A stretch of 24,368 bases of DNA from an uncultured Prevotella sp. (GTDB lineage Bacteria; Bacteroidota; Bacteroidia; Bacteroidales; Bacteroidaceae), in NCBI GenBank assembly GCA_905210845.1, contig CAJLYG010000025.1, positions 1 to 24,368 of the forward strand, in the 5' to 3' direction. Positions 16,875 to 24,340 of the stretch are shown here, piece by piece. The notes beneath the pieces are model-generated. The model did not search any database, was not told where the DNA came from, and worked only from the letters and a program-made list of their open reading frames with translations. The translations under genes were made by a program, and so were the position numbers. Each line of letters begins with the position of its first letter. Position 1 is the stretch's first letter.

Positions 16875-17861
16875 CTATTCTTTGACAATCAATGACATTC
16901 CAGGGCGAAGGCCGTCAAACTTCTTCAACGGACGGGCTTTCACCTCAAAGGTCTTCAAGTCATACTGCCCGTTAGCCTTGGTAGCCTTCCATACCGCATA
17001 CGCGCCTTCATCCTTGATATAGTAGACTTTCATTCTCAAGTCCTTATTGAAGGCAGGACAGAAAGCCGTGAAGGTGTCGCCTACCTTTAAGCCGTTCAGC
17101 TGATCCTCCCGGACATTGAAAGTGCCCCACATATCATCAAGAACAGAAATGCTCATGATGGGAGAGCCCATCCCAACTAATTCCCCAACCTTTGGGTAGA
17201 TATCACTGACCTCTCCTTCCATGGTAGCGACTTGCACGGTTTCCTTCAGTAGGGATTTTACGACATCGACAGCACTTTTCGCTGCTTGTGCCTGTTTGGC
17301 AGCAGCCTCCTTTTCTTCGGTGCGGGCTCCATTCTTCGCCATCTCGTATTGACTTTGAGCAGCTTTCACTTGTGCTTCAGCCGCTTTGTATGCAGCAAAA
17401 GCCTCGTCTCGCTTCTGGGCTGTCATCACACCTTCATTGAAGAGGTTTTGGATACGGTTGTATGATTTCTTGGCGATGTCTCGTGCAGCTATTGCCTGTT
17501 GAACAAGTTGATAGGCACTTTGGATTTGTTCTTTCCGTGCTCCCTTGTCTGTCAGTTCACTTACGGCTTTTGCTGCCCCTTCCGTGGCCTCTGCCGCTTT
17601 TTGCTGGGCTGCCACTTCCGGGACTTCAAGAATGGCAAGGGTATCACCCACGTGTACATAATCGCCTTCTTTGACGCGGAGCTCAACAATACGTCCCGGC
17701 AGCTTGCTTGATACACGATATTCTGTTACATCGACTTCACCTTGAATGATCTCATCTTCTTTTCCAAGAGTGAAAAATCCAATGACGCCTACAATGGCTA
17801 CTACTGCAGTGAATCCTAATACTGCAAGCAGAATGTTTGTATGTTGTGATTTTGCTGACAT
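16875..17861 (-). CDS. HlyD-type periplasmic adaptor (membrane fusion protein)
   Basis: A 328-residue adaptor anchored by one N-terminal helix (LAVLGFTAVVAIVGVIGFFT). It shows the barrel-sandwich (lipoyl-like) half motif VSSKLPGRIVELRVKEGDYV followed by GDTLAILE, a long alanine-rich coiled-coil hairpin (about residues 85-215) and the returning half VATMEGEVSDIYPKVGELV; a beta-barrel domain (FNVREDQLNGLKVGDTF) and membrane-proximal end (KFDGLRPGMSLIVKE) follow. This is the order of YbhG/YhiI-like adaptors that work with ABC-2 permeases, not RND pumps. It lies 5 bases after the TolC-type gene and 5 bases before the first permease. Confidence 0.88.
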   Translation of the reverse strand: MSAKSQHTNILLAVLGFTAVVAIVGVIGFFTLGKEDEIIQGEVDVTEYRVSSKLPGRIVELRVKEGDYVHVGDTLAILEVPEVAAQQKAAEATEGAAKAVSELTDKGARKEQIQSAYQLVQQAIAARDIAKKSYNRIQNLFNEGVMTAQKRDEAFAAYKAAEAQVKAAQSQYEMAKNGARTEEKEAAAKQAQAAKSAVDVVKSLLKETVQVATMEGEVSDIYPKVGELVGMGSPIMSISVLDDMWGTFNVREDQLNGLKVGDTFTAFCPAFNKDLRMKVYYIKDEGAYAVWKATKANGQYDLKTFEVKARPLKKFDGLRPGMSLIVKE

Positions 17862-17866
17862 ATTCT

Positions 17867-19357
17867 TTAAAATGATAATGTTCCAAGGGCCTTTTGGAGG
17901 TTCACCTGGCTTAGTTTAACATCTATTTCTGCATCTATCTTTTGTGTCATTGCCTCAACCCAGGCAGTCTGGGCAGCTATTACTTCCGTGGCTTGCATGA
18001 CACCTTCCTTAAAGCCTAAGTTTGCACAACGGAGGTTTTCTTCAGCACTCTGTGTGTTCTTGCGTGCCATAGCCAACTTCTTATTGGCTTCTTTTACTTT
18101 AAACGCATCCTGGCTGACCTGCAGTTGTACCTTGTCACGGGCATCACTTAATTCCATCTCTGCAATTGTTGAGGCTGCTTTCGTAGCGGCAATCTTGTAC
18201 CTTCCCTCTGACCAGTTCCAGACGGGAACAGTCACAGCAACTCCAATATGGAAATATCCACTGAATTTCCGCTCATATCCATTCAGGACATTTGGGTTTG
18301 AGATAAGGTATCCGCCTATGGCAGCAACTTTAGGAAGATACTCAGCGCGTATCAGTTTGGTATTCTGCCGACTGATATCAACCGTGTTTTGAAGCATTTT
18401 CAGTTCAGGACGATTGTCAATGGCAGTTTTCGTGTCCACATTATAGAGACCATCGGCAGTAGCGAGGTCCTGACGATTCTCATCCACAAGGGTAATATCC
18501 TCGTCCAAGGGAAGACCACAAAGCTGGCACAGGAGCATCTTGGAGAGCACGACTCCATCCTCCGCCTGTGTCTTTTGCATCTCTGCCTTATTGACTTCAA
18601 CGTCTACTCGTAGCTTCTCCGCCTTAGTCGCAACACCTTGCTTTAACATTTTCTCTACATCCTCATCGAATTTCTTGACAAGTTTTAGATAGTTATCTGC
18701 GAGAGCTCTTTTTTGTTGGACAGATACAACTAACCAATAAGCTTGGTCAATGTCGTATAAAGTGGATTGGGTTTTTCTTTCTATATTATTGTCGGCAAGG
18801 TCTTCATTGATTTCTGCGATCTTGTTTGCAGCTGTAATCGCACCCCCCATGTAAATGGGTTGGCGAACCATTACATTTGCGACGAAAATATTACGCGTGT
18901 CAGTCCGGAAGGCATCACGTACTTTCTGCCCAGCTGCATTCAGTGCAGAACTCATAGATGTTCCCGCTTGGTTCAGAATGTTGCCCAAGAGTTGTGCCTG
19001 TCCTACCGTAATAACTCCTTTTTGTGCAAGATCAGTAATGATGGGACCTAAGTCATTGCTGATCTGCCCACCTACGTTTGAGCCGAAGTTGCTCAGGGCA
19101 TTCTTCTGCTCTTTGCTTAAGAGAGAAATTTCCCGGCTTGTAAACTGATAGGCACCAGATGCGTCTACCTTTGGCAGATATTTGGTCTTTACTGCCTTCC
19201 TGGTGTTGATCGCAACGTCTTTGTTCAATTTGGATACGTTGAGCTGCTTGTTGTTGCGCAATGCCAATGCCCGGCAACTGTCAAGGCTCAAGACACGTTG
19301 TGCTTCTATTGGCACAACAGTACCCATTAGTATGAATATTGTGAATAGTTTCTTCAT
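17867..19357 (-). CDS. TolC-family outer membrane efflux channel
   Basis: A 496-residue outer-membrane channel. Signal peptide MKKLFTIFILMGTVVPIEAQ is followed by VLSLDSCRALALRNNKQLNV, the usual first helix of TolC/OEP proteins. Two OEP repeats of long helices follow, with the conserved KAVKTKYLPKVDASGAYQFT and RAEYLPKVAAIGGYL segments. Between them lies an insertion-like stretch rich in Gly, Asn and Gln (about residues 85-150) that is not part of the canonical barrel-helix pattern but occurs in Bacteroidota homologues I know. The start codon shares one base with the stop of the coiled-coil gene (TAATG), so the two are translationally coupled. It would connect the HlyD-type adaptor to the outside. 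Confidence 0.88.
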   Translation of the reverse strand: MKKLFTIFILMGTVVPIEAQRVLSLDSCRALALRNNKQLNVSKLNKDVAINTRKAVKTKYLPKVDASGAYQFTSREISLLSKEQKNALSNFGSNVGGQISNDLGPIITDLAQKGVITVGQAQLLGNILNQAGTSMSSALNAAGQKVRDAFRTDTRNIFVANVMVRQPIYMGGAITAANKIAEINEDLADNNIERKTQSTLYDIDQAYWLVVSVQQKRALADNYLKLVKKFDEDVEKMLKQGVATKAEKLRVDVEVNKAEMQKTQAEDGVVLSKMLLCQLCGLPLDEDITLVDENRQDLATADGLYNVDTKTAIDNRPELKMLQNTVDISRQNTKLIRAEYLPKVAAIGGYLISNPNVLNGYERKFSGYFHIGVAVTVPVWNWSEGRYKIAATKAASTIAEMELSDARDKVQLQVSQDAFKVKEANKKLAMARKNTQSAEENLRCANLGFKEGVMQATEVIAAQTAWVEAMTQKIDAEIDVKLSQVNLQKALGTLSF

Positions 19358-20229
19358 TATTTGAATGCAAAACTTCTTGATCCGATCATATTGCCATCAG
19401 CGAAGATGCTCACCTGGTAGGTTCCCTCAACAAGAGCCTGAGAGACATTCCAATACATGGTGACAGGAGTTTCCTGACCATCATATTCAATTCTCTTCAT
19501 CATGGAACACTGCAACGAGCGGTTCTCATAAGTGAAAGATCCGCCTCCTCCCAGAAGAGTGCCGGTAGGGGACATGATCCTGACATAAATGTTCTTCATC
19601 CCACTGGCCGCTGTAACATTCTTTGTTAAGCTGAAACTCACTTGGATGCTCTTGCACTTACTCATGTCATGCGTCTTCTTTCCGCGTTTGTTCATGGCTG
19701 TCATGCTAATGCCTGTAGCATCCAATTGAGCCGCGATGGCTACTTTCTGCGCCAAGCCGGCTTTCTCGCTGTTTAATCCTTCGATTTGTCGGGTTGCCGC
19801 CTCATATTGCCCTTTCACCCTTGTGTTCTCCGCCGTCAAGTTCTGGTTGAGGCGATTCAAGGAGTCAATCTCCATGACATAACTGCGCAACACAGCACGG
19901 ACAGTAGCCAGCTCTTTCTTCAATCTGGTGATCTCTGCTGCGTCTGTACTCTTGACATGCCTGAGTTCTTCCAATAAACGCTGGGTCTTATTCTGCTCAT
20001 TTGTCAATTGTGCCACGATGGAGTCGTTGTTGATCTGGGTCTTCATTTCACTATACTGGTTGGCAAATTGCTGATATTCATTCTCCATTTCTTTTTTGTC
20101 AAGTTCAGCAAGTTCCTGCATAGCTTTATTCTCTTTCTTTTGCTTGTCAAGATTAAGCTTCAGATAGACAACTCCTCCTATTAACAATAGGGCGAGAATA
20201 ATTAAAGGGATTATAATTTTCTTATTCAT
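19357..20229 (-). CDS. Coiled-coil membrane-anchored protein of unknown function
   Basis: I do not recognise a named family. The 290-residue protein starts at the ATG complementing 20227-20229; the longer frame to 20292 would run over the promoter. A single N-terminal helix (IIIPLIILALLLIGGVVYL) is followed by about 125 residues of coiled coil (about 25-170) with the stretch ITRLKKELATVRAVLRSYVM, then a ~110-residue beta-rich domain beginning KCKSIQVSFSLTKNVTAASG and containing YVRIMSPTGTLLGGG and YQVSIFADG. This looks like an inner-membrane protein with its coil and a C-terminal immunoglobulin-like domain in the periplasm. It is first in the export operon and overlaps the TolC-type gene by one base, so a structural role in that exporter is plausible, but this is inference. 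Confidence 0.7.
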   Translation of the reverse strand: MNKKIIIPLIILALLLIGGVVYLKLNLDKQKKENKAMQELAELDKKEMENEYQQFANQYSEMKTQINNDSIVAQLTNEQNKTQRLLEELRHVKSTDAAEITRLKKELATVRAVLRSYVMEIDSLNRLNQNLTAENTRVKGQYEAATRQIEGLNSEKAGLAQKVAIAAQLDATGISMTAMNKRGKKTHDMSKCKSIQVSFSLTKNVTAASGMKNIYVRIMSPTGTLLGGGGSFTYENRSLQCSMMKRIEYDGQETPVTMYWNVSQALVEGTYQVSIFADGNMIGSRSFAFK

Positions 20230-20262
20230 ATTCGTAGCAATCGTACTTGTTTTAAACAGTTG

Positions 20263-20293
20263 CAAATTTAGAGTTTTTATCTCAAATGGCAAA
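20263..20293 (-). promoter_or_regulatory. Promoter of the export operon
   Basis: On the minus strand TTTG (20293-20290), 19 bases, then TAAATTTG (20270-20263) gives both boxes of the Bacteroidota promoter. The start point would be near 20256-20258, about 28 bases before the coiled-coil gene's ATG. It excludes the upstream in-frame start at 20292. Confidence 0.75.
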
Positions 20294-20374
20294 AGAAAAT
20301 AGGACAGTAAACCTTTATAAACTTAAAATTTAGCATTTTTATGGAAAAATAGGACAACATTTAATTTATTTTCT

Positions 20375-20382
20375 TATATTTG
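20375..20382 (+). promoter_or_regulatory. -7 promoter box of the cytochrome bd operon
   Basis: TATATTTG at 20375-20382 is a perfect TAnnTTTG. It sits 20 bases before the ATG of the DUF4492 gene. No TTTG is visible at -33, which may mean dependence on an activator; I cannot identify one from the sequence. Confidence 0.6.
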
Positions 20383-20402
20383 TACCCGAAAACTTTAATT
20401 CC

Positions 20403-20627
20403 ATGGATAAGAGTAGTTTTGTCTATCGCGTATTTGACCTATATTATGATGGCTTTCGTCACATGACGATAGGGAAGACGCTATGGCTGGTTATCGTGGT
20501 GAAGGTCGTTATTATATTCGCCATATTGAAGGTTTTCTTTTTCCCGAATTTCTTGAAAGAAAATGCCCCAAAGGGAGAGGAAGCCCAATATGTCTCTACA
20601 GAATTAGAGCGGCGGGCAGTGCCATGA
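20403..20627 (+). CDS. DUF4492 small membrane protein of the cytochrome bd operon
   Basis: A 74-residue protein with one transmembrane helix (about residues 27-47, LWLVIVVKVVIIFAILKVFF) preceded by the pattern YYDGFRHMTIGK and followed by FPNFLKENAP. This is the DUF4492 family, which I know as small proteins encoded just upstream of cydA in Bacteroidota and Campylobacterota. The position, size and single helix resemble the small bd-oxidase subunits CydX/CydS of other bacteria, so a role as an accessory subunit or assembly factor is a reasonable inference, but its sequence is not CydX. It is the first gene of the operon; cydA begins 28 bases after its stop. Confidence 0.85.
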   Translation: MDKSSFVYRVFDLYYDGFRHMTIGKTLWLVIVVKVVIIFAILKVFFFPNFLKENAPKGEEAQYVSTELERRAVP

Positions 20628-20655
20628 ATGTAAAGAATCATAAATACTTTATTAT

Positions 20656-22239
20656 ATGCTTAACCAATTATTAGACATTAGTGCAGGAACGATCGACTGG
20701 TCAAGAGCCCAGTTCGCACTCACAGCCATTTATCATTGGCTATTCGTCCCATTGACATTGGGACTTGCCGTGATCATGGGGATCATTGAAACTTGTTATT
20801 ATCGTACGAAAAAACGTTTTTGGAAGGATGCGTCACGTTTTTGGCAGAAGCTTTTCGGCATCAACTTTGCCATGGGCGTTGCCACTGGAATTATCCTTGA
20901 ATTTGAGTTTGGTACAAATTGGAGCAATTATTCTTGGTTCGTAGGTGATATTTTTGGCGCTCCTTTGGCGATAGAGGGTATTGTAGCCTTTTTCATGGAA
21001 TCCACGTTTGTAGCAGTCATGTTTTTCGGTTGGAAGAAAGTCTCCCCAGGATTTCATCTCGCTTCCACATGGTTGACAGGATTGGGAGCGACTATTTCAG
21101 CGTGGTGGATCTTGGTAGCCAATGCCTGGATGCAATATCCTGTCGGCTGTGAATTTAATCCGGATACCATGAGAAATGAAATGGTCTCGTTCGCGGATGT
21201 GGCCCTATCTCCTTACGCCATTGATAAATTCTTCCATACCGTCACTTCTTCATGGATTATTGGCGCGGTCTTTACGGTTGCGGTGAGTTGCTGGTATTTG
21301 CTCAGGAAGAGAGAACAGAAGCTGGCTGTGGAAAGTATAAAGGTAGGGTCTGTTGTTGGGCTCGTCGCTTCTCTGCTTGCAGCCTTTTCAGGGGATAATT
21401 CTGCCTATATGGTGTCTAAGGTCCAGCCCATGAAATTAGCAGCCATGGAGGCTTTGTATCAGGGAGGGACAGATCAGAGCTTAACAGGTATTGCTTTGCT
21501 GAATCCTTTTGTCCAGCCGGATTACCGAACAGAAAAAGAGCCCCCATTTAAGATAGGCATACCCTATGGATTGTCTATATTGGCCACCCACCAACTCCAT
21601 GGATATGTCCCTGGTGTCAATGACATTCTTCAAGGCTATACGAAACCAGATGGAACGAAAGAGCTTTCTGCTGAAGAAAAGATCGCAAGGGGTAAGAAAG
21701 CCATTCTCGCTCTGTCTGCTTATCATAAGGCAAAGACTCCAGAGCAGAAGTCAGCTGCGTTGGCAGTTCTGAAACCTAACATGAAATATTTTGGATATGG
21801 ATATATAAAGAATGTTGATGAATTGGTTCCCAATATTCCATTGTGCTTTTATGCTTTTAGGGTAATGGTCGGCTTGGGGTGTCTGTTCATCCTTTTCTTC
21901 CTTGCCTCGCTATTCTTGGTCTACAAGAAAGATATCTCGAAATATAGATGGTTCTTGATCTTGTCTTTAGTCTTGGTTCCATTGGCTTATATTGGAAGTG
22001 AATCGGGATGGCTGGTTGCAGAGATGGGGCGGCAGCCATGGACCATTCAAGACATGCTCCCAGTGGGCGCTGCCATTTCAGATATCCAAGCAGGAAGTGT
22101 AGCATTGACCTTCTTTATCTTTTTGTTGTTATTCACGACAATGCTTGCCGTGGAGATTAGTATCTTGTGCAAACAAATCAAAAAGGGACCTGAGCATTCT
22201 ATGGTCGATTCCTCATCAGAAAGTCAAGTTTCTAAATAG
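20656..22239 (+). CDS. cydA: Cytochrome bd ubiquinol/menaquinol oxidase subunit I
   Basis: A 527-residue inner-membrane subunit that binds the three haems and oxidises quinol to reduce oxygen at low oxygen tension. Probable haem ligands are His27 (AIYHWLFVPL), His194 (KFFHTVTSSW) and Met404 (AFRVMVGLG), matching His19, His186 and Met393 of E. coli. The proton-path block GDIFGAPLAIEGIVAFFMES is intact. The region between HQLHGYV and NIPLCFYAF, corresponding to the quinol loop, contains a lysine- and alanine-rich helical part (about residues 325-395). Length is normal. It lies in the order DUF4492-cydA-cydB and is separated from cydB by 28 bases. Confidence 0.95.
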   Translation: MLNQLLDISAGTIDWSRAQFALTAIYHWLFVPLTLGLAVIMGIIETCYYRTKKRFWKDASRFWQKLFGINFAMGVATGIILEFEFGTNWSNYSWFVGDIFGAPLAIEGIVAFFMESTFVAVMFFGWKKVSPGFHLASTWLTGLGATISAWWILVANAWMQYPVGCEFNPDTMRNEMVSFADVALSPYAIDKFFHTVTSSWIIGAVFTVAVSCWYLLRKREQKLAVESIKVGSVVGLVASLLAAFSGDNSAYMVSKVQPMKLAAMEALYQGGTDQSLTGIALLNPFVQPDYRTEKEPPFKIGIPYGLSILATHQLHGYVPGVNDILQGYTKPDGTKELSAEEKIARGKKAILALSAYHKAKTPEQKSAALAVLKPNMKYFGYGYIKNVDELVPNIPLCFYAFRVMVGLGCLFILFFLASLFLVYKKDISKYRWFLILSLVLVPLAYIGSESGWLVAEMGRQPWTIQDMLPVGAAISDIQAGSVALTFFIFLLLFTTMLAVEISILCKQIKKGPEHSMVDSSSESQVSK

Positions 22240-22267
22240 TTCGTTTATCCCATAAACTCTTAAAATC

Positions 22268-23410
22268 ATGACATATAGTTTTTTACAGCAATATTGGTGG
22301 TTCCTGATCTCGTTGTTAGGGGCCTTACTCGTGTTCTTGATGTTTGTGCAAGGGGCTAATTCCTTGATCTTTGAAATAGGTAAGTCTCCTGAGGAACGCA
22401 GGATCGTTATCAATAGTACGGGTAGAAAATGGGAAGTCACTTTTACTACCTTAGTTACTTTTGGAGGAGCATTCTTTGCATCCTTCCCGCTTTTCTATAG
22501 CACAAGCTTCGGAGGGGCATATTGGCTTTGGATGATTATCTTGTTCTCTTTCGTCCTTCAGGCCGTCAGCTATGAATTCCAGAATAAATTGGGTAATCTA
22601 TTGGGCGCGAAAACCTTTCAAGTGTTCTTGGTTATCAATGGTATAATAGGTCCGTTGCTTCTGGGTGGTGCTGTGGCTACATTCTTTGATGGTAGTAATT
22701 TCGTGGTGGAAAAGCAGAACATTACGGATGGCATGCAACCGGTAATCAGCAGATGGGCTAATGCCAGTAACGGATTGGATGCACTGTTGGATTTTTATAA
22801 TGTCCTTTTCGGTCTGGCGGTATTCTTCCTTGCTCGTATCTTAGGTATCTTATATATAATTAATAATGTGAATGATGAGAAAATTAGATCCCAAGCCCGT
22901 GGTCGTCTCGTCTTTTCAACTGCAGCTTTCCTGGTCACTTTCCTTTGGTTCTTCATCCGTACGCTTCTGAAAGATGGCTTTGCTTATGATCCTCAAACGA
23001 ATCTTGTCTTTATGGAGTCAATGAAATACCTGAATAACCTTGGAGATATGTGGTATCTCTCTATAGTTTTGGTGGTAGGGGTTGGACTACTTTTATATGC
23101 TATTGTACGCACACTTTTCAAAAGAGATTATATCCGTGGAATTTGGCCTGCGGGAATAGGAGTCGTTTTAGTAGTTTTAGTCCTTTTCCTTTGCGCTGGA
23201 TGGAATCATACTGCTTATTATCCTTCTAATGTGGATATGCAGAGCTCCCTGACCATTGTGAATAGCTGTAGCAGTGAGTTTACCTTGCGAACCATGGCTA
23301 TCGTGAGCTTGCTAATTCCATTCGTAATTGCTTATATCGTATACGCTTGGTATTCAATAGACAAGAAAAAGATCGATAGAGATGAAATATCTCGTGGAGA
23401 TGCATACTAA
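22268..23410 (+). CDS. cydB: Cytochrome bd oxidase subunit II
   Basis: A 380-residue subunit with eight or nine hydrophobic helices, which pairs with CydA in the membrane and stabilises the haem site without binding haem itself. Recognisable segments are QYWWFLISLLGALLVFLMFV with QGAN, the GRKWEVTFTTLVTFGGAFF block and YEFQNKLGN, followed by GSNFVVE and NHTAYYPSN near the C-terminal half. The spacing and order after cydA confirm the call. The stop (TAA, 23408-23410) lies 10 bases before the chosen start of the cyclophilin gene. Confidence 0.93.
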   Translation: MTYSFLQQYWWFLISLLGALLVFLMFVQGANSLIFEIGKSPEERRIVINSTGRKWEVTFTTLVTFGGAFFASFPLFYSTSFGGAYWLWMIILFSFVLQAVSYEFQNKLGNLLGAKTFQVFLVINGIIGPLLLGGAVATFFDGSNFVVEKQNITDGMQPVISRWANASNGLDALLDFYNVLFGLAVFFLARILGILYIINNVNDEKIRSQARGRLVFSTAAFLVTFLWFFIRTLLKDGFAYDPQTNLVFMESMKYLNNLGDMWYLSIVLVVGVGLLLYAIVRTLFKRDYIRGIWPAGIGVVLVVLVLFLCAGWNHTAYYPSNVDMQSSLTIVNSCSSEFTLRTMAIVSLLIPFVIAYIVYAWYSIDKKKIDRDEISRGDAY

Positions 23411-23420
23411 TCGTTTTGAC

Positions 23421-24098
23421 ATGAAAAAAATATTTTTAGCAATCTTGCTGCTTGTGACTCAGCTGCCTCTTGTAGCCCAAGAAGATACCCTTCGACACGA
23501 GGTGCTATTAGAAACGACGAAGGGGAATATCCTTCTTGCCCTTTATAATGAGACACCCAAGCATCGGGATAATTTCTTGAAATTGACAAAGGAAGGGTTT
23601 TACAATGGTGTTCTCTTCCATCGTGTCATCCAGAATTTCATGATTCAGTCAGGGGATTCCGCCAGCAGGCATGCACAACCAGGCCAACTGTTGGGTGATA
23701 GTAAAGAAAGCTATAAGATACCAGCTGAGATCCTTTACCCTAAACTCTTCCATAAGAGGGGCGCGTTGGCTGCAGCTCGTGAAGGAAATGATGTAAATCC
23801 CCAAAGAGAAAGCTCAATGAGCCAGTTTTATATCGTTTATGGCAAAAGGTTTACAGATGAGATGTTGGATAAGGTGCAGGCTCGTCTGGATACGACGACA
23901 CATGTGAAAATGCCCCAAGAGATTCGGGAAGCATACAAGAAATATGGCGGAACACCTCATTTGGACAATGAATACACTGTCTTTGGAGAGGTGTTAGAGG
24001 GCATGGATGTCGTACGTGAGATACAGTGGGTTGACACTGACGAGAATGATCGACCCCAAGAAGATGTCAGGATCCTAAAAGCCACGGTCGTTAAGTGA
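23421..24098 (+). CDS. Exported cyclophilin-type peptidyl-prolyl isomerase
   Basis: A 225-residue prolyl cis-trans isomerase with a signal peptide (MKKIFLAILLLVTQLPLVAQ), so it acts in the periplasm or outer membrane. Cyclophilin motifs are GNILLALYNETPKHRDNF, GVLFHRVIQNFMIQSGD (catalytic arginine in FHRV), GALAAAR, SSMSQFYIV and YTVFGEVLEGMDVV. An extra helical stretch of about 35 residues between FYIVYGKRF and LDNEYTVFG is not in the E. coli PpiA type but is usual in Bacteroidota copies I know. The start at 23421 is chosen because the longer frame from 23382 overlaps the end of cydB and would hide the signal peptide. It follows cydB by 10 bases, so it is probably co-transcribed with the bd oxidase genes. 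Confidence 0.9.
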   Translation: MKKIFLAILLLVTQLPLVAQEDTLRHEVLLETTKGNILLALYNETPKHRDNFLKLTKEGFYNGVLFHRVIQNFMIQSGDSASRHAQPGQLLGDSKESYKIPAEILYPKLFHKRGALAAAREGNDVNPQRESSMSQFYIVYGKRFTDEMLDKVQARLDTTTHVKMPQEIREAYKKYGGTPHLDNEYTVFGEVLEGMDVVREIQWVDTDENDRPQEDVRILKATVVK

Positions 24099-24261
24099 AG
24101 CAAAATTAAAGGGAAATAGATGAATATCGTGCCTCCCTATATGGAAATTCGAGGGTGTATCAAGATTGTGATCTGATGCATCCTCTTTTCCGTATGATAG
24201 AATCGCACGGCTACTGCTTTGCACTGACCAAGGGTCTTCCATGTTGGTTTCTTTTCCTGAA
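24099..24261. other. Intergenic stretch without recognised genes
   Basis: Between the cyclophilin stop and the palindromic repeat I see no protein-coding gene, tRNA-like cloverleaf or convincing T-tract terminator on either strand, and no match to the TAnnTTTG promoter box. Confidence 0.5.
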
Positions 24262-24324
24262 CCTTTTCGTTAAGCCAGATGAGCAGAACCAAGCTTGCTT
24301 GAGTTCTGCCATGGCGAGAAAAGG
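24262..24324. repeat. Palindromic intergenic repeat, complete copy
   Basis: This stretch can fold into a long imperfect hairpin. The inner stem pairs GCAGAACCAAGC (24283-24294) with GCTTGAGTTCTGC (24297-24309), leaving one bulged A. A middle stem pairs GCCA (24274-24277) with TGGC (24312-24315), and an outer stem pairs CCTTTTC (24262-24268) with GAAAAGG (24318-24324). Bases 24264-24287 recur exactly at 24341-24364. It behaves like a REP-type or other family of intergenic repeats downstream of the cyclophilin gene. Read on the minus strand it contains a 33-codon frame (24211-24312) that I regard as chance. It might also help terminate transcription of the cyd operon. Confidence 0.75.
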
Positions 24325-24340
24325 TGCGCGTAAGCGAACG

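Noticed and set aside
24211..24312. 33-codon minus-strand frame starting MAELKQAW inside the palindromic repeat
   Set aside because: It runs over a hairpin repeat, has no promoter or ribosome site, and the second repeat copy is read in another frame; most likely a chance frame of a repeated element.
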